12,020 nt of DNA from Candidatus Fibrimonadales bacterium (GTDB taxonomy: Bacteria; Fibrobacterota; Fibrobacteria; Fibrobacterales; Fibrobacteraceae), in the NCBI GenBank assembly GCA_009788135.1, contig WQSA01000048.1, positions 1 through 12,020 on the forward strand. Direction: 5' to 3'. The notes beneath the pieces are model-generated. The model ran no database searches and was not told the DNA's origin. It saw nothing but the letters and a program-made list of their open reading frames with translations. Below are positions 6,397-12,020 of the stretch, piece by piece (position 1 is the stretch's first letter; each line of letters begins with the position of its first letter). The position numbers and the translations under genes were made by a program.

Positions 6397-8044
6397 TAAT
6401 TGTTACAACGGAAAAAGCAAGTTTATTTTTATTACGGGCGGAGTTCTCTCCGGTCTTGGGAAGGGAGTAGCGGCAGCCTCTATTGGAGCATTGCTTTCTC
6501 GCTTTCGCGTAATTCCGGTTAAGTGCGATGGCTATTTGAACGTTGACCCTGGTACCATGAATCCTATTGAGCATGGCGAAGTTTTTGTTCTGGACGATGG
6601 CGGAGAAGTTGATATGGACTTCGGCCATTACGAACGGTTTTTGAATATAAACGGCAAATCCGAGTGGAGCCTTACCATGGGCAAGGTGTTTTCCACTTTG
6701 ATTGAAAGGGAGAGGCAAGGAGTTTATGCAGGCACAACAATTCAGTTTCTTCCGCACGTTGCCGATGTTATAAAAGATCATCTTTTCAAAATTGCGAGCA
6801 AGGAGAATGCGGATGTTCTGCTTATTGAAATAGGCGGAACGGTCGGCGATTTGGAGAATGAGTTTTACATAGAAGCTGCTCGCCAGCTTTCTCATATAGT
6901 GGGGCAGGACAATTGCATTTTTGCGCATTTAACTTATATCCCAATTCCAAACGGCGTTCGTGAACAGAAGTCCAAGCCAACGCAGATGTCCGTGCGCGAT
7001 TTGAATGAGAGGGGAATTTACCCGGATATAATAATAGGCCGTTGCAGCGAACCGCTGACTACTAAAATCAAGGATAAAATAGCGCTTTACGGGAACATTC
7101 CCAGTAAAAATGTTATATCTGGTTTGGATATGAAATCCATTTACGAGATTCCCTTGAGTTTTCAGGAAGAGGGAATTTTAGACATATTATTCAAAAAGCT
7201 GAAAATATCCAGTACTGGTTCTCCTAAAATGGACGAGTGGAAAAGACTTGTTGATATTTGCAAGAAGAATTACGAGAGCCCTAGGAAGACTTTGAATGTG
7301 GCTTTGTGCGGAAAATACACTCAGTTGGAAGATTCTTATGCGAGCATTAGGGAGGCTATAATTCATGCCGCTGCTCATTTGAATGTCGCTTGCAAATTGA
7401 CAATACTTGATACGGAATCCATGGACGAGGCTTCTCTTGCGAATTTGTCTTCTTTTGATGCGATAATAGTGCCGGGCGGTTTTGGAAGCCGAGGAATGGA
7501 AGGAAAGATTTCGGTTATAAAGGTTGCAAGGGAGAATAATATTCCATTTCTGGGCATTTGCTATGGTATGCAGCTTTCCGTTGTGGAATACGCTCGGCAT
7601 AAGTGCGGAATGCCTTTGGCCAATACCATAGAAGTTGAGTCTGATGGCATAGAGGTTAAGGAGCCTGTGATAGCGTTTTTGCCAGGTTTGGAGTATGTTA
7701 AGGTTTTAGGCGGAACTTTGCGCAAGGGCGGCTACGATGTATTTTTGAAAAAAGGCTCTCTTGTGGAAAAGATTTACAATGGCGCTTCCGTGATAAGGGA
7801 GAGGTTCAGGCATCGCTACGAGGTGAATCCGATGTATATAAGCAAGCTGGAAGAAAAGGGTCTTATATTCTCAGGTTATTCCGCTAAAGAGGATAACATT
7901 ATGCAAATGATGGAAATTCCGGACCATCCGTTTTTCGTAGGCTGCCAATTTCACCCTGAATTGACTTCAACATTATTAAAACCTTCGCCGTTGTTTCACA
8001 ATTTGTTAAAAGCGGCAGATAAGAGGAGCGATGAACGCAGCTGA
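6386..8044 (+). CDS. pyrG: CTP synthase (glutamine-hydrolysing), atypical subtype
   Basis: CTP synthase aminates UTP to CTP using ATP and glutamine, the last step of pyrimidine nucleotide synthesis. Residues 1-275 are the synthetase domain: P-loop GGVLSGLGKG (18-27), YLNVDPGTMNPIEHGEVF (50-67), DDGGEVDMDFGHYERF (70-85), IEIGGTVGDLE (148-158) and KSKPTQMSV (195-203). Residues 300-545 are the class I glutaminase domain: VPGGFGSRGMEGKI (362-375), nucleophile Cys392 in GICYGMQ, and His523/Glu525 in QFHPEL. The triad is complete. KCDGYLN at 46-52 instead of the usual KFDPYLN, together with MNPIEHGEVF and DMDFGHYERF, marks a divergent subtype that I associate from memory with some environmental lineages; Tyr in GICYGMQ is also unusual. 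GAGG lies 7 nt before the ATG. The gene overlaps comEA by 14 nt. Identity is firm. Confidence 0.95.
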   Translation: MSGDNCYNGKSKFIFITGGVLSGLGKGVAAASIGALLSRFRVIPVKCDGYLNVDPGTMNPIEHGEVFVLDDGGEVDMDFGHYERFLNINGKSEWSLTMGKVFSTLIERERQGVYAGTTIQFLPHVADVIKDHLFKIASKENADVLLIEIGGTVGDLENEFYIEAARQLSHIVGQDNCIFAHLTYIPIPNGVREQKSKPTQMSVRDLNERGIYPDIIIGRCSEPLTTKIKDKIALYGNIPSKNVISGLDMKSIYEIPLSFQEEGILDILFKKLKISSTGSPKMDEWKRLVDICKKNYESPRKTLNVALCGKYTQLEDSYASIREAIIHAAAHLNVACKLTILDTESMDEASLANLSSFDAIIVPGGFGSRGMEGKISVIKVARENNIPFLGICYGMQLSVVEYARHKCGMPLANTIEVESDGIEVKEPVIAFLPGLEYVKVLGGTLRKGGYDVFLKKGSLVEKIYNGASVIRERFRHRYEVNPMYISKLEEKGLIFSGYSAKEDNIMQMMEIPDHPFFVGCQFHPELTSTLLKPSPLFHNLLKAADKRSDERS

Positions 8045-8456
8045 GAAAAAATTTTTATATCTAGCGTTGTTTCTTTTTGCATTGGGAGGGGTTTCTCGTT
8101 TAGGTGCATTTAATAAATTTATTCCATTGGAAAAAATTCTGTTGCCTGAAAATTATGAAGAAGAAATTGTTGTTGCGATTGACACAATTGCTGTAGAAGA
8201 ACTGCAAGCACAACAGCCAAAAGTTCAAAAACCAAAAAAAGAAAAAAAGAAATCCCCTGATTTGCCTATCCCCATAAACACCGCCAGCAAGGATGATTTG
8301 TGCTTTATAAAAGGCGTTGGTCCTTCGCTTGCACAAAAGATAATTGATTATAGGGAAACAAAAGGTCCTTTCCGCAATGCCAAAGACTTGGAAAAAGTCT
8401 CAGGCATTGGTACTAAAAAGAGACAAGCTATTGAAGAATTTGTGAGGTTTGATTAG
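8031..8456 (+). CDS. ComEA-like helix-hairpin-helix protein
   Basis: A 141-aa protein with an N-terminal membrane anchor (8-21, YLALFLFALGG), a spacer, a Lys-rich stretch at 64-74 (KVQKPKKEKKK) and a C-terminal tandem helix-hairpin-helix domain: PINTASKDDL (81-90), FIKGVGPSLAQKIIDYRETK (92-111) and LEKVSGIGTKKRQAIEEFV (120-138). This is the ComEA layout: a periplasm-facing, membrane-tethered domain that binds double-stranded DNA non-specifically during uptake. The 'NTA' motif followed by two G-[VI]-G hairpins is diagnostic of the family. It overlaps the pyrG end by 14 nt, with GAGGAG just ahead of ATG. With comM in the same operon, a role in transformation is the best inference; small HhH proteins of other function also exist. 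Confidence 0.8.
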   Translation: MNAAEKKFLYLALFLFALGGVSRLGAFNKFIPLEKILLPENYEEEIVVAIDTIAVEELQAQQPKVQKPKKEKKKSPDLPIPINTASKDDLCFIKGVGPSLAQKIIDYRETKGPFRNAKDLEKVSGIGTKKRQAIEEFVRFD

Positions 8457-8457
8457 G

Positions 8458-8574
8458 CTAATTAACAGTAGCTTTCATCACATCGTCTTTCAAATTTTCG
8501 GGCACGTCTTTAAGATTGAAGCCGTCTTGCTCAACGGCTTCAAACGCCTGCTCTATTGTTGTTATTCCTGCCAT
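8458..8574 (-). CDS. 38-aa micro-protein resembling a single DUF4116-type repeat
   Basis: Starting at ATG 8574, which has GAGG 5 nt upstream (8580-8583), the frame encodes 38 residues and ends in TAG at 8460-8458, one base from the comEA stop. A longer reading from a TTG at 8655 would overlap the lipoprotein gene by 62 nt and has no Shine-Dalgarno, so the short form is preferred; it begins 19 nt after the lipoprotein stop. The core EAVEQDGFNLKDVPENLKDD (12-31) looks like the DUF4116 repeat consensus 'AVkqnGxaLxyvpeeLkxD', a short helical repeat normally found in tandem. One repeat alone is unusual. It may be a genuine micro-protein or the surviving tail of a larger gene. Function unknown. Confidence 0.5.
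   Translation of the reverse strand: MAGITTIEQAFEAVEQDGFNLKDVPENLKDDVMKATVN
8516..8543. terminator. perfect 10-bp hairpin near the convergent gene ends
   Basis: TTGAAGCCGT and ACGGCTTCAA form a perfect 10-bp stem with an 8-nt loop inside the 38-codon gene, 60 nt past the comEA stop. It is the only strong hairpin near the meeting point of two transcription units that otherwise lack a terminator. No U-tract follows on either strand, so it could be a weak or Rho-assisted terminator, an mRNA 3'-end stabiliser, or chance. Confidence 0.3.
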
Positions 8575-8579
8575 TTTCG

Positions 8580-8583
8580 CCTC
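8580..8583 (-). promoter_or_regulatory. ribosome binding site for the 38-aa micro-gene
   Basis: GAGG, 5 nt before the ATG at 8574 and located in the 19-nt gap after the lipoprotein stop. It decides the short start over the TTG at 8655. Confidence 0.5.
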
Positions 8584-8593
8584 GTTCAGAATA

Positions 8594-9541
8594 TTACCAA
8601 GAAGGGTTGTTTTTGCTAATCTGCTTTTTCTGCCATTGCTTATTTTCTGCGTCAAGACTTGGCGGAGATAAAAACGCTTTTGATGTTAAGAATTTGCACT
8701 TGCTATCGTATTCACCACCAAATGAGCAAGGGCCGCCTTCACATTCAGATTCTTTAGTCATCCATTGGCAACTATCATACGAACAACTTTTGGTGAATTT
8801 CCATTTGCTTCCTGCTTGGCATTCGCCTATTTTCATTTTAATCGTAGCTTCAAAAAATCGTTCGCCGTTGTTTGTAAACTCTTGATACCCACCAGATGAA
8901 AAATCAAAATAACGATTTGACTGATCATTTTTTTCATAGCTTGGATAAGAGACTGGAGATTCATTGACATAACTAATCCACCCATTTAGTTTCTTTTCAA
9001 ATTCAGCGATTACTGGGCGTGGGTCTTTTGCCAATGCTTCAAGAATTTTAGCTCTAGCTTCAGCTTCCTCTTTTTCTTTCATTTCAGCAGCAGCTTTTGC
9101 TTCTGCTTCTTTCTTTTTCATTTCCGCTTCTCTTTTCGGATTCATCTTTGCTGAGTTGCACATAATGTCCATGAAATGGCTTATAGTACTATTGTTCATA
9201 GGCTTTTTGTCTATTTCAAATGCTTGTATGCCAAATTGGTCATTCTTTAGCCAAAATTGAAAAACTCCATTTGCGGGCTTTCCATTATACTTAATATGGC
9301 CGCTGATGTTTATGTATTCAAGACCTTCTTTGGTGACAATATGTTCCCATTTGGGCTTGTCCATTGTGCCGTTTACTAACTCTTCTATGGTGTATTTTTT
9401 GCACCAAGTAGATTCCAGTCTAACTGGCATTGAGCTTTCTTTTAGCATTTTGATTTTCTGCGTGTTTCCGCTTTCTCCGCCGCCACACGCTACAATCGTA
9501 GCAAGCATTAAAGAAACGACTGCTGTTTTAACCCTTTTCAT
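8594..9541 (-). CDS. 315-aa lipoprotein with central charged helix and Cys-rich C-terminus
   Basis: Predicted lipoprotein of unknown function. The signal is MKRVKTAVVSLMLATIVAC, with lipobox IVAC and Cys19 followed by Gly-Gly-Gly-Glu. Residues 40-130 are a globular mixed region with Cys47 and Cys128. Residues 133-185 are a long Lys/Glu/Ala helix (EMKKKEAEAKAAAEMKEKEE within 140-159), probably coiled coil. Residues 186-240 appear beta-rich (SVSY-like and YFDFSSGGYQEF). Residues 241-282 hold six Cys (241, 253, 258, 267, 272, 282), probably disulfide bonded. AGGAG lies 7 nt before the ATG. A near-consensus promoter stands about 230 nt upstream, with a possible 71-codon gene between. I do not recognise the family. 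Its Cys pattern differs from that of the two lipoproteins in the left operon. Confidence 0.7.
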   Translation of the reverse strand: MKRVKTAVVSLMLATIVACGGGESGNTQKIKMLKESSMPVRLESTWCKKYTIEELVNGTMDKPKWEHIVTKEGLEYINISGHIKYNGKPANGVFQFWLKNDQFGIQAFEIDKKPMNNSTISHFMDIMCNSAKMNPKREAEMKKKEAEAKAAAEMKEKEEAEARAKILEALAKDPRPVIAEFEKKLNGWISYVNESPVSYPSYEKNDQSNRYFDFSSGGYQEFTNNGERFFEATIKMKIGECQAGSKWKFTKSCSYDSCQWMTKESECEGGPCSFGGEYDSKCKFLTSKAFLSPPSLDAENKQWQKKQISKNNPSW

Positions 9542-9542
9542 A

Positions 9543-9758
9543 TTATTCTCCTATAGTTGTTGGGTTTATTGTGAATTTGATTCTCAACGAGTTCTCTTTT
9601 ATCTTCATAGATTTTTTCTGAGATTCGTCTTTATATTTTTTCCCAATTTCGATATAAAAATAAAGAGTTTTGGGGGCTAAAAATTCGTGACACTGCATAT
9701 ACGCAAAAGAACCTCTGGCGGAGGCTTGGCTAATTGCAATTTTGCCGTTGAAATTCAT
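9543..9758 (-). CDS. putative 71-aa protein, possibly read from a leaderless mRNA
   Basis: From ATG 9758 the frame stays open to TAA at 9545-9543, one base before the lipoprotein ATG. The sequence starts MNFNGKIAISQASARGSFAY and alternates polar and hydrophobic residues (TLYFYIEIGKKYKDE at 31-45; SLRIKFTINP near the end), as in a small beta-rich protein. No signal peptide and no Shine-Dalgarno are present, but the promoter -10 lies 10 nt upstream, so the mRNA would begin about 3-5 nt before this ATG. The frame is also open up to a TTG at 9797, but that TTG is the promoter -35 itself. The alternative is a roughly 210-nt untranslated leader of the lipoprotein gene. No family recognised. Confidence 0.4.
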   Translation of the reverse strand: MNFNGKIAISQASARGSFAYMQCHEFLAPKTLYFYIEIGKKYKDESQKKSMKIKENSLRIKFTINPTTIGE

Positions 9759-9768
9759 ATCGCAAATA

Positions 9769-9797
9769 AATATAGAAATTATTGTGATATTTGTCAA
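9769..9797 (-). promoter_or_regulatory. near-consensus sigma-70 promoter for the lipoprotein unit
   Basis: Minus strand: TTGACA (9797-9792, perfect -35), exactly 17 nt, then TATATT (9774-9769, one mismatch to TATAAT). The predicted transcript start is around 9763-9761. It sits directly downstream of the ahcY terminator, so it opens a separate transcription unit. This is the best promoter in the window. Confidence 0.75.
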
Positions 9798-9802
9798 GAT
9801 AT

Positions 9803-9831
9803 AAAAAAGGCAAGGCTAACATTGCCTTGCC
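9803..9831 (-). terminator. intrinsic terminator of ahcY
   Basis: Read on the minus strand: GGCAAGGC (9831-9824), a 7-nt loop, GCCTTGCC (9816-9809), then six T (9808-9803). A perfect 8-bp GC-rich stem with an immediate U-tract, 25 nt after the ahcY stop codon, is a textbook Rho-independent terminator. On the other strand there is no U-tract. Confidence 0.9.
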
Positions 9832-9855
9832 ATTAAGGTTTAAAATTTTGTTTGA

Positions 9856-11322
9856 CTAATACCTGTAATTCTCGGCTTTGTATGGGCCGTTAACGCTTAC
9901 GCCTATGTAATCCGCTTGTTCTTTGGTCAACTTGGTTAATTCTACGCCGAGTTTGTCCAGGTGCAAACGTGCTACCTTTTCGTCAAGGATTTTTGGCAGG
10001 GTGTATACGGAACCGTTGTGGTATTGAATGCCGCTTACGGTTTTTTTGCCCTGAGCGTTTAGCCACAAATCAATCTGAGCTATGGTCTGATTGGTGAAAC
10101 TTGCGCTCATAACAAAACTTGGGTGACCAGTGGCGCAACCTAAGTTGAGCAAACGGCCTTCTGCCAAAATCAAAACACTGTGGCCGTCTTTGAAAATCCA
10201 TTCGTCGTATTGAGGCTTTATGTTCCTCTTTTTGACGCCTGCAATTTTCTTTAAGCCTGCCATGTCAATTTCGTTATCGAAATGACCTATGTTTCCTACT
10301 ACGGCACGATGCTTCATCTTTTCCATGTGCTTTGCCAAAATAATATTGGTGTTGCCCGTGGTGGTTACAAACAAGTCTCCATCTCCAACAACGCTTTCCA
10401 AACGGCGAACTTCGTAGCCTTCCATGCTGGCTTGCAATGCGCAAATAGGGTCAATTTCGGTGATTATCACCCTTGCTCCCTGACCGCGCAAACTCTGTGC
10501 GCAGCCCTTGCCAACATCGCCATAACCGCAAACAACTGCGATTTTACCCGCAATCATCACATCAGTGGCACGGTTAAAGCCGTCTATCAAAGAATGGCGG
10601 CAGCCGTAAAGGTTGTCAAATTTGGATTTGGTAACGGAGTCGTTTACATTTATGGCTGGGAATGGGAGTTCCTTCTTTTTTGCCATCTCGTAAAGACGAT
10701 GAACGCCAGTGGTTGTCTCTTCCGAAACGCCTTTGATCTCTTTGCGAATTCTTGTCCAGTGCTTGGGGTCTTTAGCGAACTGCTTTTTGCAGAGCGCAAG
10801 GAAAACTCCCCATTCTTCGCTATCGGTATTCGGATTGAAAGCTGGGACTTTGCCCGCATCTTCAAACTGAGAACCACGAATTACGAGCATGGTTGCATCT
10901 CCGCCATCGTCTAAAATAAGATTGGGGAGCTTGCCGCCCGGAAACGCCATTGCTCTTCTTGTACATTCCCAGTATTCTTCAAGAGTTTCGCCTTTCCATG
11001 CAAACACGCTAACGCCTTTAGGATTTTTCGTAGTGCCGGTTTTGCCAACTACTACCGCAGCGGCGGCATGGTCTTGAGTGCTGAATATATTGCAGCTTAC
11101 CCACTGCACATATGCGCCCAGTTCAACTAGCGTTTCAACGAGAACCGCAGTTTGAATGGTCATATGCAGGCTACCCATTATGCGAGCGCCTTTCAACGGT
11201 TGCTTGCCTTTGTATTCTTTGCGGAGAGCCATCAGTCCCGGCATTTCGGTTTCTGCAAGCTCAATCTCTTTTCTTCCCCAGTCTGCCAGGGAAATATCTG
11301 CGACCTTGTATTCCTGGCTCAT
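9856..11322 (-). CDS. ahcY: adenosylhomocysteinase (S-adenosylhomocysteine hydrolase)
   Basis: Cytoplasmic NAD-dependent enzyme that splits S-adenosylhomocysteine into adenosine and homocysteine, removing the product inhibitor of methyltransferases. The 488-aa length fits the longer bacterial form. Visible landmarks: SLHMT with His53, NIFSTQDHAAAA (78-89), DDGGD (138-142), SEETTTG (200-206), NDSVTKSKFDN (227-237) with catalytic Lys232 and Asp236, the NAD-binding GYGDVGKG (266-273), ITEIDP (287-292), GHFDNEID (346-353) with His347, LAEGRLLNLGCATGHPSFVM (386-405), and the C-terminal YKAENYRY, whose Lys and Tyr reach into the neighbouring subunit's cofactor site. Residues about 151-195 are the insertion typical of many bacterial and plant enzymes. 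It starts one base after the upstream stop, with AGGGA before the ATG, so it is co-transcribed with the Ala-rich gene. There is no room for its own riboswitch. Confidence 0.97.
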   Translation of the reverse strand: MSQEYKVADISLADWGRKEIELAETEMPGLMALRKEYKGKQPLKGARIMGSLHMTIQTAVLVETLVELGAYVQWVSCNIFSTQDHAAAAVVVGKTGTTKNPKGVSVFAWKGETLEEYWECTRRAMAFPGGKLPNLILDDGGDATMLVIRGSQFEDAGKVPAFNPNTDSEEWGVFLALCKKQFAKDPKHWTRIRKEIKGVSEETTTGVHRLYEMAKKKELPFPAINVNDSVTKSKFDNLYGCRHSLIDGFNRATDVMIAGKIAVVCGYGDVGKGCAQSLRGQGARVIITEIDPICALQASMEGYEVRRLESVVGDGDLFVTTTGNTNIILAKHMEKMKHRAVVGNIGHFDNEIDMAGLKKIAGVKKRNIKPQYDEWIFKDGHSVLILAEGRLLNLGCATGHPSFVMSASFTNQTIAQIDLWLNAQGKKTVSGIQYHNGSVYTLPKILDEKVARLHLDKLGVELTKLTKEQADYIGVSVNGPYKAENYRY

Positions 11323-11323
11323 A

Positions 11324-11779
11324 TTAGTTCCCTGTCAATGCAATCAGCAGTACTGTTGCTACGAAAATAACGGAAACAATTATAAACTCTATAGGATTCT
11401 CTATGATTGCTTCTTTTGCAGGAGGTGCAGGCGGTGCTTCAACCGATGCAGATGCTGGTACTGGTTCAGCTACAGGCTCTGGCGTTGGAGCTGCGGCTTC
11501 CGCTGCAGGTTCTGGAGTTGCGACATGGGCAGAGTCAGCTACATGTGCAGCTTCTGCTGCATGAGCAGCTTGCGTTGTATCCGTTGCTGCAGCCGTTTCT
11601 GCATGCGGTGCAGCTTGGACTGTAGGCGCTGCTGTTGCAGGTGTGTGTGCAGCCGCCGGAGCAGGTGCGTGTACAGCTGCCGCAGGTGCGTGTGCAGCTG
11701 CTGGAGCTTGCGGTGCAGGGTTTTCGGCAAAAGCGCAAACTACGGATATTGCGGCCAAAAGGGAAATGCGTTTCAACAT
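11324..11779 (-). CDS. Ala/Pro/His-rich exported protein with C-terminal membrane anchor
   Basis: A 151-aa protein of unknown function. Residues 1-18 are a signal peptide (MLKRISLLAAISVVCAFA, cut before ENPAP). Residues 19-125 are extreme low complexity, mostly Ala and Pro with Val, Thr and Glu and seven His (30, 37, 45, 59, 73, 79, 85) spaced by about 6-14, in HAPA, HTPA and AAHVA units. Residues 126-150 contain a single membrane helix (EFIIVSVIFVATVLLIAL) ending TGN. The extended part would sit in the periplasm. The frame is convincing: AGGAGAG lies 6 nt before the ATG, signal peptide and anchor are coherent, and it ends one base before ahcY. Such Ala-Pro spacers often bridge envelope layers; the His residues might bind metal, but that is speculation. 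Homology searches will be confounded by composition. Confidence 0.7.
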   Translation of the reverse strand: MLKRISLLAAISVVCAFAENPAPQAPAAAHAPAAAVHAPAPAAAHTPATAAPTVQAAPHAETAAATDTTQAAHAAEAAHVADSAHVATPEPAAEAAAPTPEPVAEPVPASASVEAPPAPPAKEAIIENPIEFIIVSVIFVATVLLIALTGN

Positions 11780-11806
11780 GTGTTCTCTCCTAAAATTCTA
11801 TGATGT

Positions 11807-11812
11807 AATATA
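11807..11812 (-). promoter_or_regulatory. possible -10 box upstream of the Ala-rich gene
   Basis: TATATT in a CTATATT context, in the 40-nt gap after pta, leaving a leader of about 20 nt with AGGAG. No -35 is visible at 16-18 nt, so read-through from pta is at least as likely as a promoter here. Confidence 0.25.
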
Positions 11813-11819
11813 GAAAAAT

Positions 11820-12020
11820 TTACTTTTCCATTCCGGCTTGCACGGCTGTTATGGCTATAGTATAAACAATATCGTCAACCAGCGCTCCGCGAGAAAGGTC
11901 GTTAACCGGTTTTGCCAAGCCTTGGAGCATGGGGCCAATGCTTATGGTGTTTGCGCTGCGCTGAACTGCTTTGTAGGTTATGTTGCCGGTGTTGAGGTCC
12001 GGGAATACGAATACCGTTGC
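11820..12020 (-). CDS. pta: phosphate acetyltransferase, C-terminal end (cut by window edge)
   Basis: Pta interconverts acetyl-CoA and acetyl phosphate, the first step of acetate formation with AckA. The last 66 residues are present. They include FPDLNTGNITYKAVQR (6-21 of the visible part), then GPMLQGLAKPVNDLSRGA and DDIVYTIAITAVQA. DLNTGNITYKAVQR and GPMLQGL..PVNDLSRG are signatures of the PTA_PTB domain close to its C-terminus, so the identification is secure despite the truncation. The chain ends GMEK. The Ala-rich gene begins 40 nt downstream with no terminator in between, so the two may be one operon. The upstream gene, possibly ackA, is outside the window. Confidence 0.92.
   Translation of the reverse strand, partial: ATVFVFPDLNTGNITYKAVQRSANTISIGPMLQGLAKPVNDLSRGALVDDIVYTIAITAVQAGMEK

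Noticed and set aside
6287..6928. 213-codon minus-strand frame opposite pyrG
   Set aside because: Antisense to a firmly identified gene and overlapping the comM end; composition is that of a shadow frame.
8458..8655. 65-codon version of the micro-gene from a TTG start
   Set aside because: Would overlap the lipoprotein gene by 62 nt, has no Shine-Dalgarno, and an internal ATG with GAGG gives a clean non-overlapping gene.
10282..10914. 210-codon plus-strand frame opposite ahcY
   Set aside because: Lies wholly antisense to a clear ahcY; no Shine-Dalgarno, no recognisable domain.
11156..11803. 215-codon Cys/Arg-rich plus-strand frame
   Set aside because: Its Cys/Arg runs are the antisense reading of the GCN/CCN repeats of the Ala-rich gene and it crosses into ahcY.
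1..12020. Mobile element, phage, CRISPR array or defence system
   Set aside because: No transposase, integrase, repeat-spacer array, nuclease-toxin pair or terminal repeats are visible on either strand.

Overview
The window looks like chromosomal DNA from a Fibrobacterota (Fibrobacter-type) bacterium. This is inferred from secreted lipoproteins with Cys-rich 'C-x6-C' modules and Ser/Gly-rich tails, a SpoVG-like protein in a bacterium whose genes otherwise look Gram-negative, AT-rich spacers and very tight gene packing. No rRNA or other decisive marker is present, so the taxon is an inference. I see no insertion sequence, prophage, CRISPR array, tRNA or rRNA.

Layout. (1) 1-4305, minus strand: a compact run of six genes, every junction being an overlap or a gap of at most 16 nt. 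In transcription order they are a 530-aa exported coiled-coil protein with two C-terminal membrane segments, a 444-aa lipoprotein, a 99-aa lipoprotein, a GYF_2-RDD membrane protein, thiS, and the 5' end of thiC (cut by the window edge). (2) 4306-4492: a divergent control region with a perfect 47-bp palindrome, phased A/T tracts, a second small inverted repeat and promoter-like sequences on both sides. (3) 4493-8456, plus strand: spoVG-like gene, comM/yifB, pyrG and a comEA-like gene, with 0-42 nt gaps or overlaps. A 21-codon ORF with its own Shine-Dalgarno lies hidden in the comM-pyrG junction. (4) 8458-9797, minus strand: a near-consensus promoter, a putative small leaderless ORF, a 315-aa lipoprotein, and a 38-codon gene whose stop codon is one base from the comEA stop. 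(5) 9803-12020, minus strand: end of pta, an Ala/Pro/His-rich exported single-pass protein, and ahcY closed by a clear intrinsic terminator.

How the genes fit together. ComM (branch-migration helicase acting on incoming DNA) and a membrane-anchored helix-hairpin-helix ComEA-like DNA-binding protein share one transcription unit, suggesting natural transformation, with CTP synthase between them. The left operon couples envelope proteins of unknown role to thiamin pyrimidine/sulfur-carrier genes. The right operon joins acetyl-phosphate metabolism (pta) and S-adenosylhomocysteine recycling (ahcY) around an unknown low-complexity membrane protein.

The observations most worth checking are the envelope-thiamin operon and its shared Cys module, the 47-bp palindrome, the apparent hemW-like scar in front of an atypical pyrG, the DUF4116-like micro-gene, and the recurrent CTATATT -10 box placed so close to ATG that transcripts may be leaderless.
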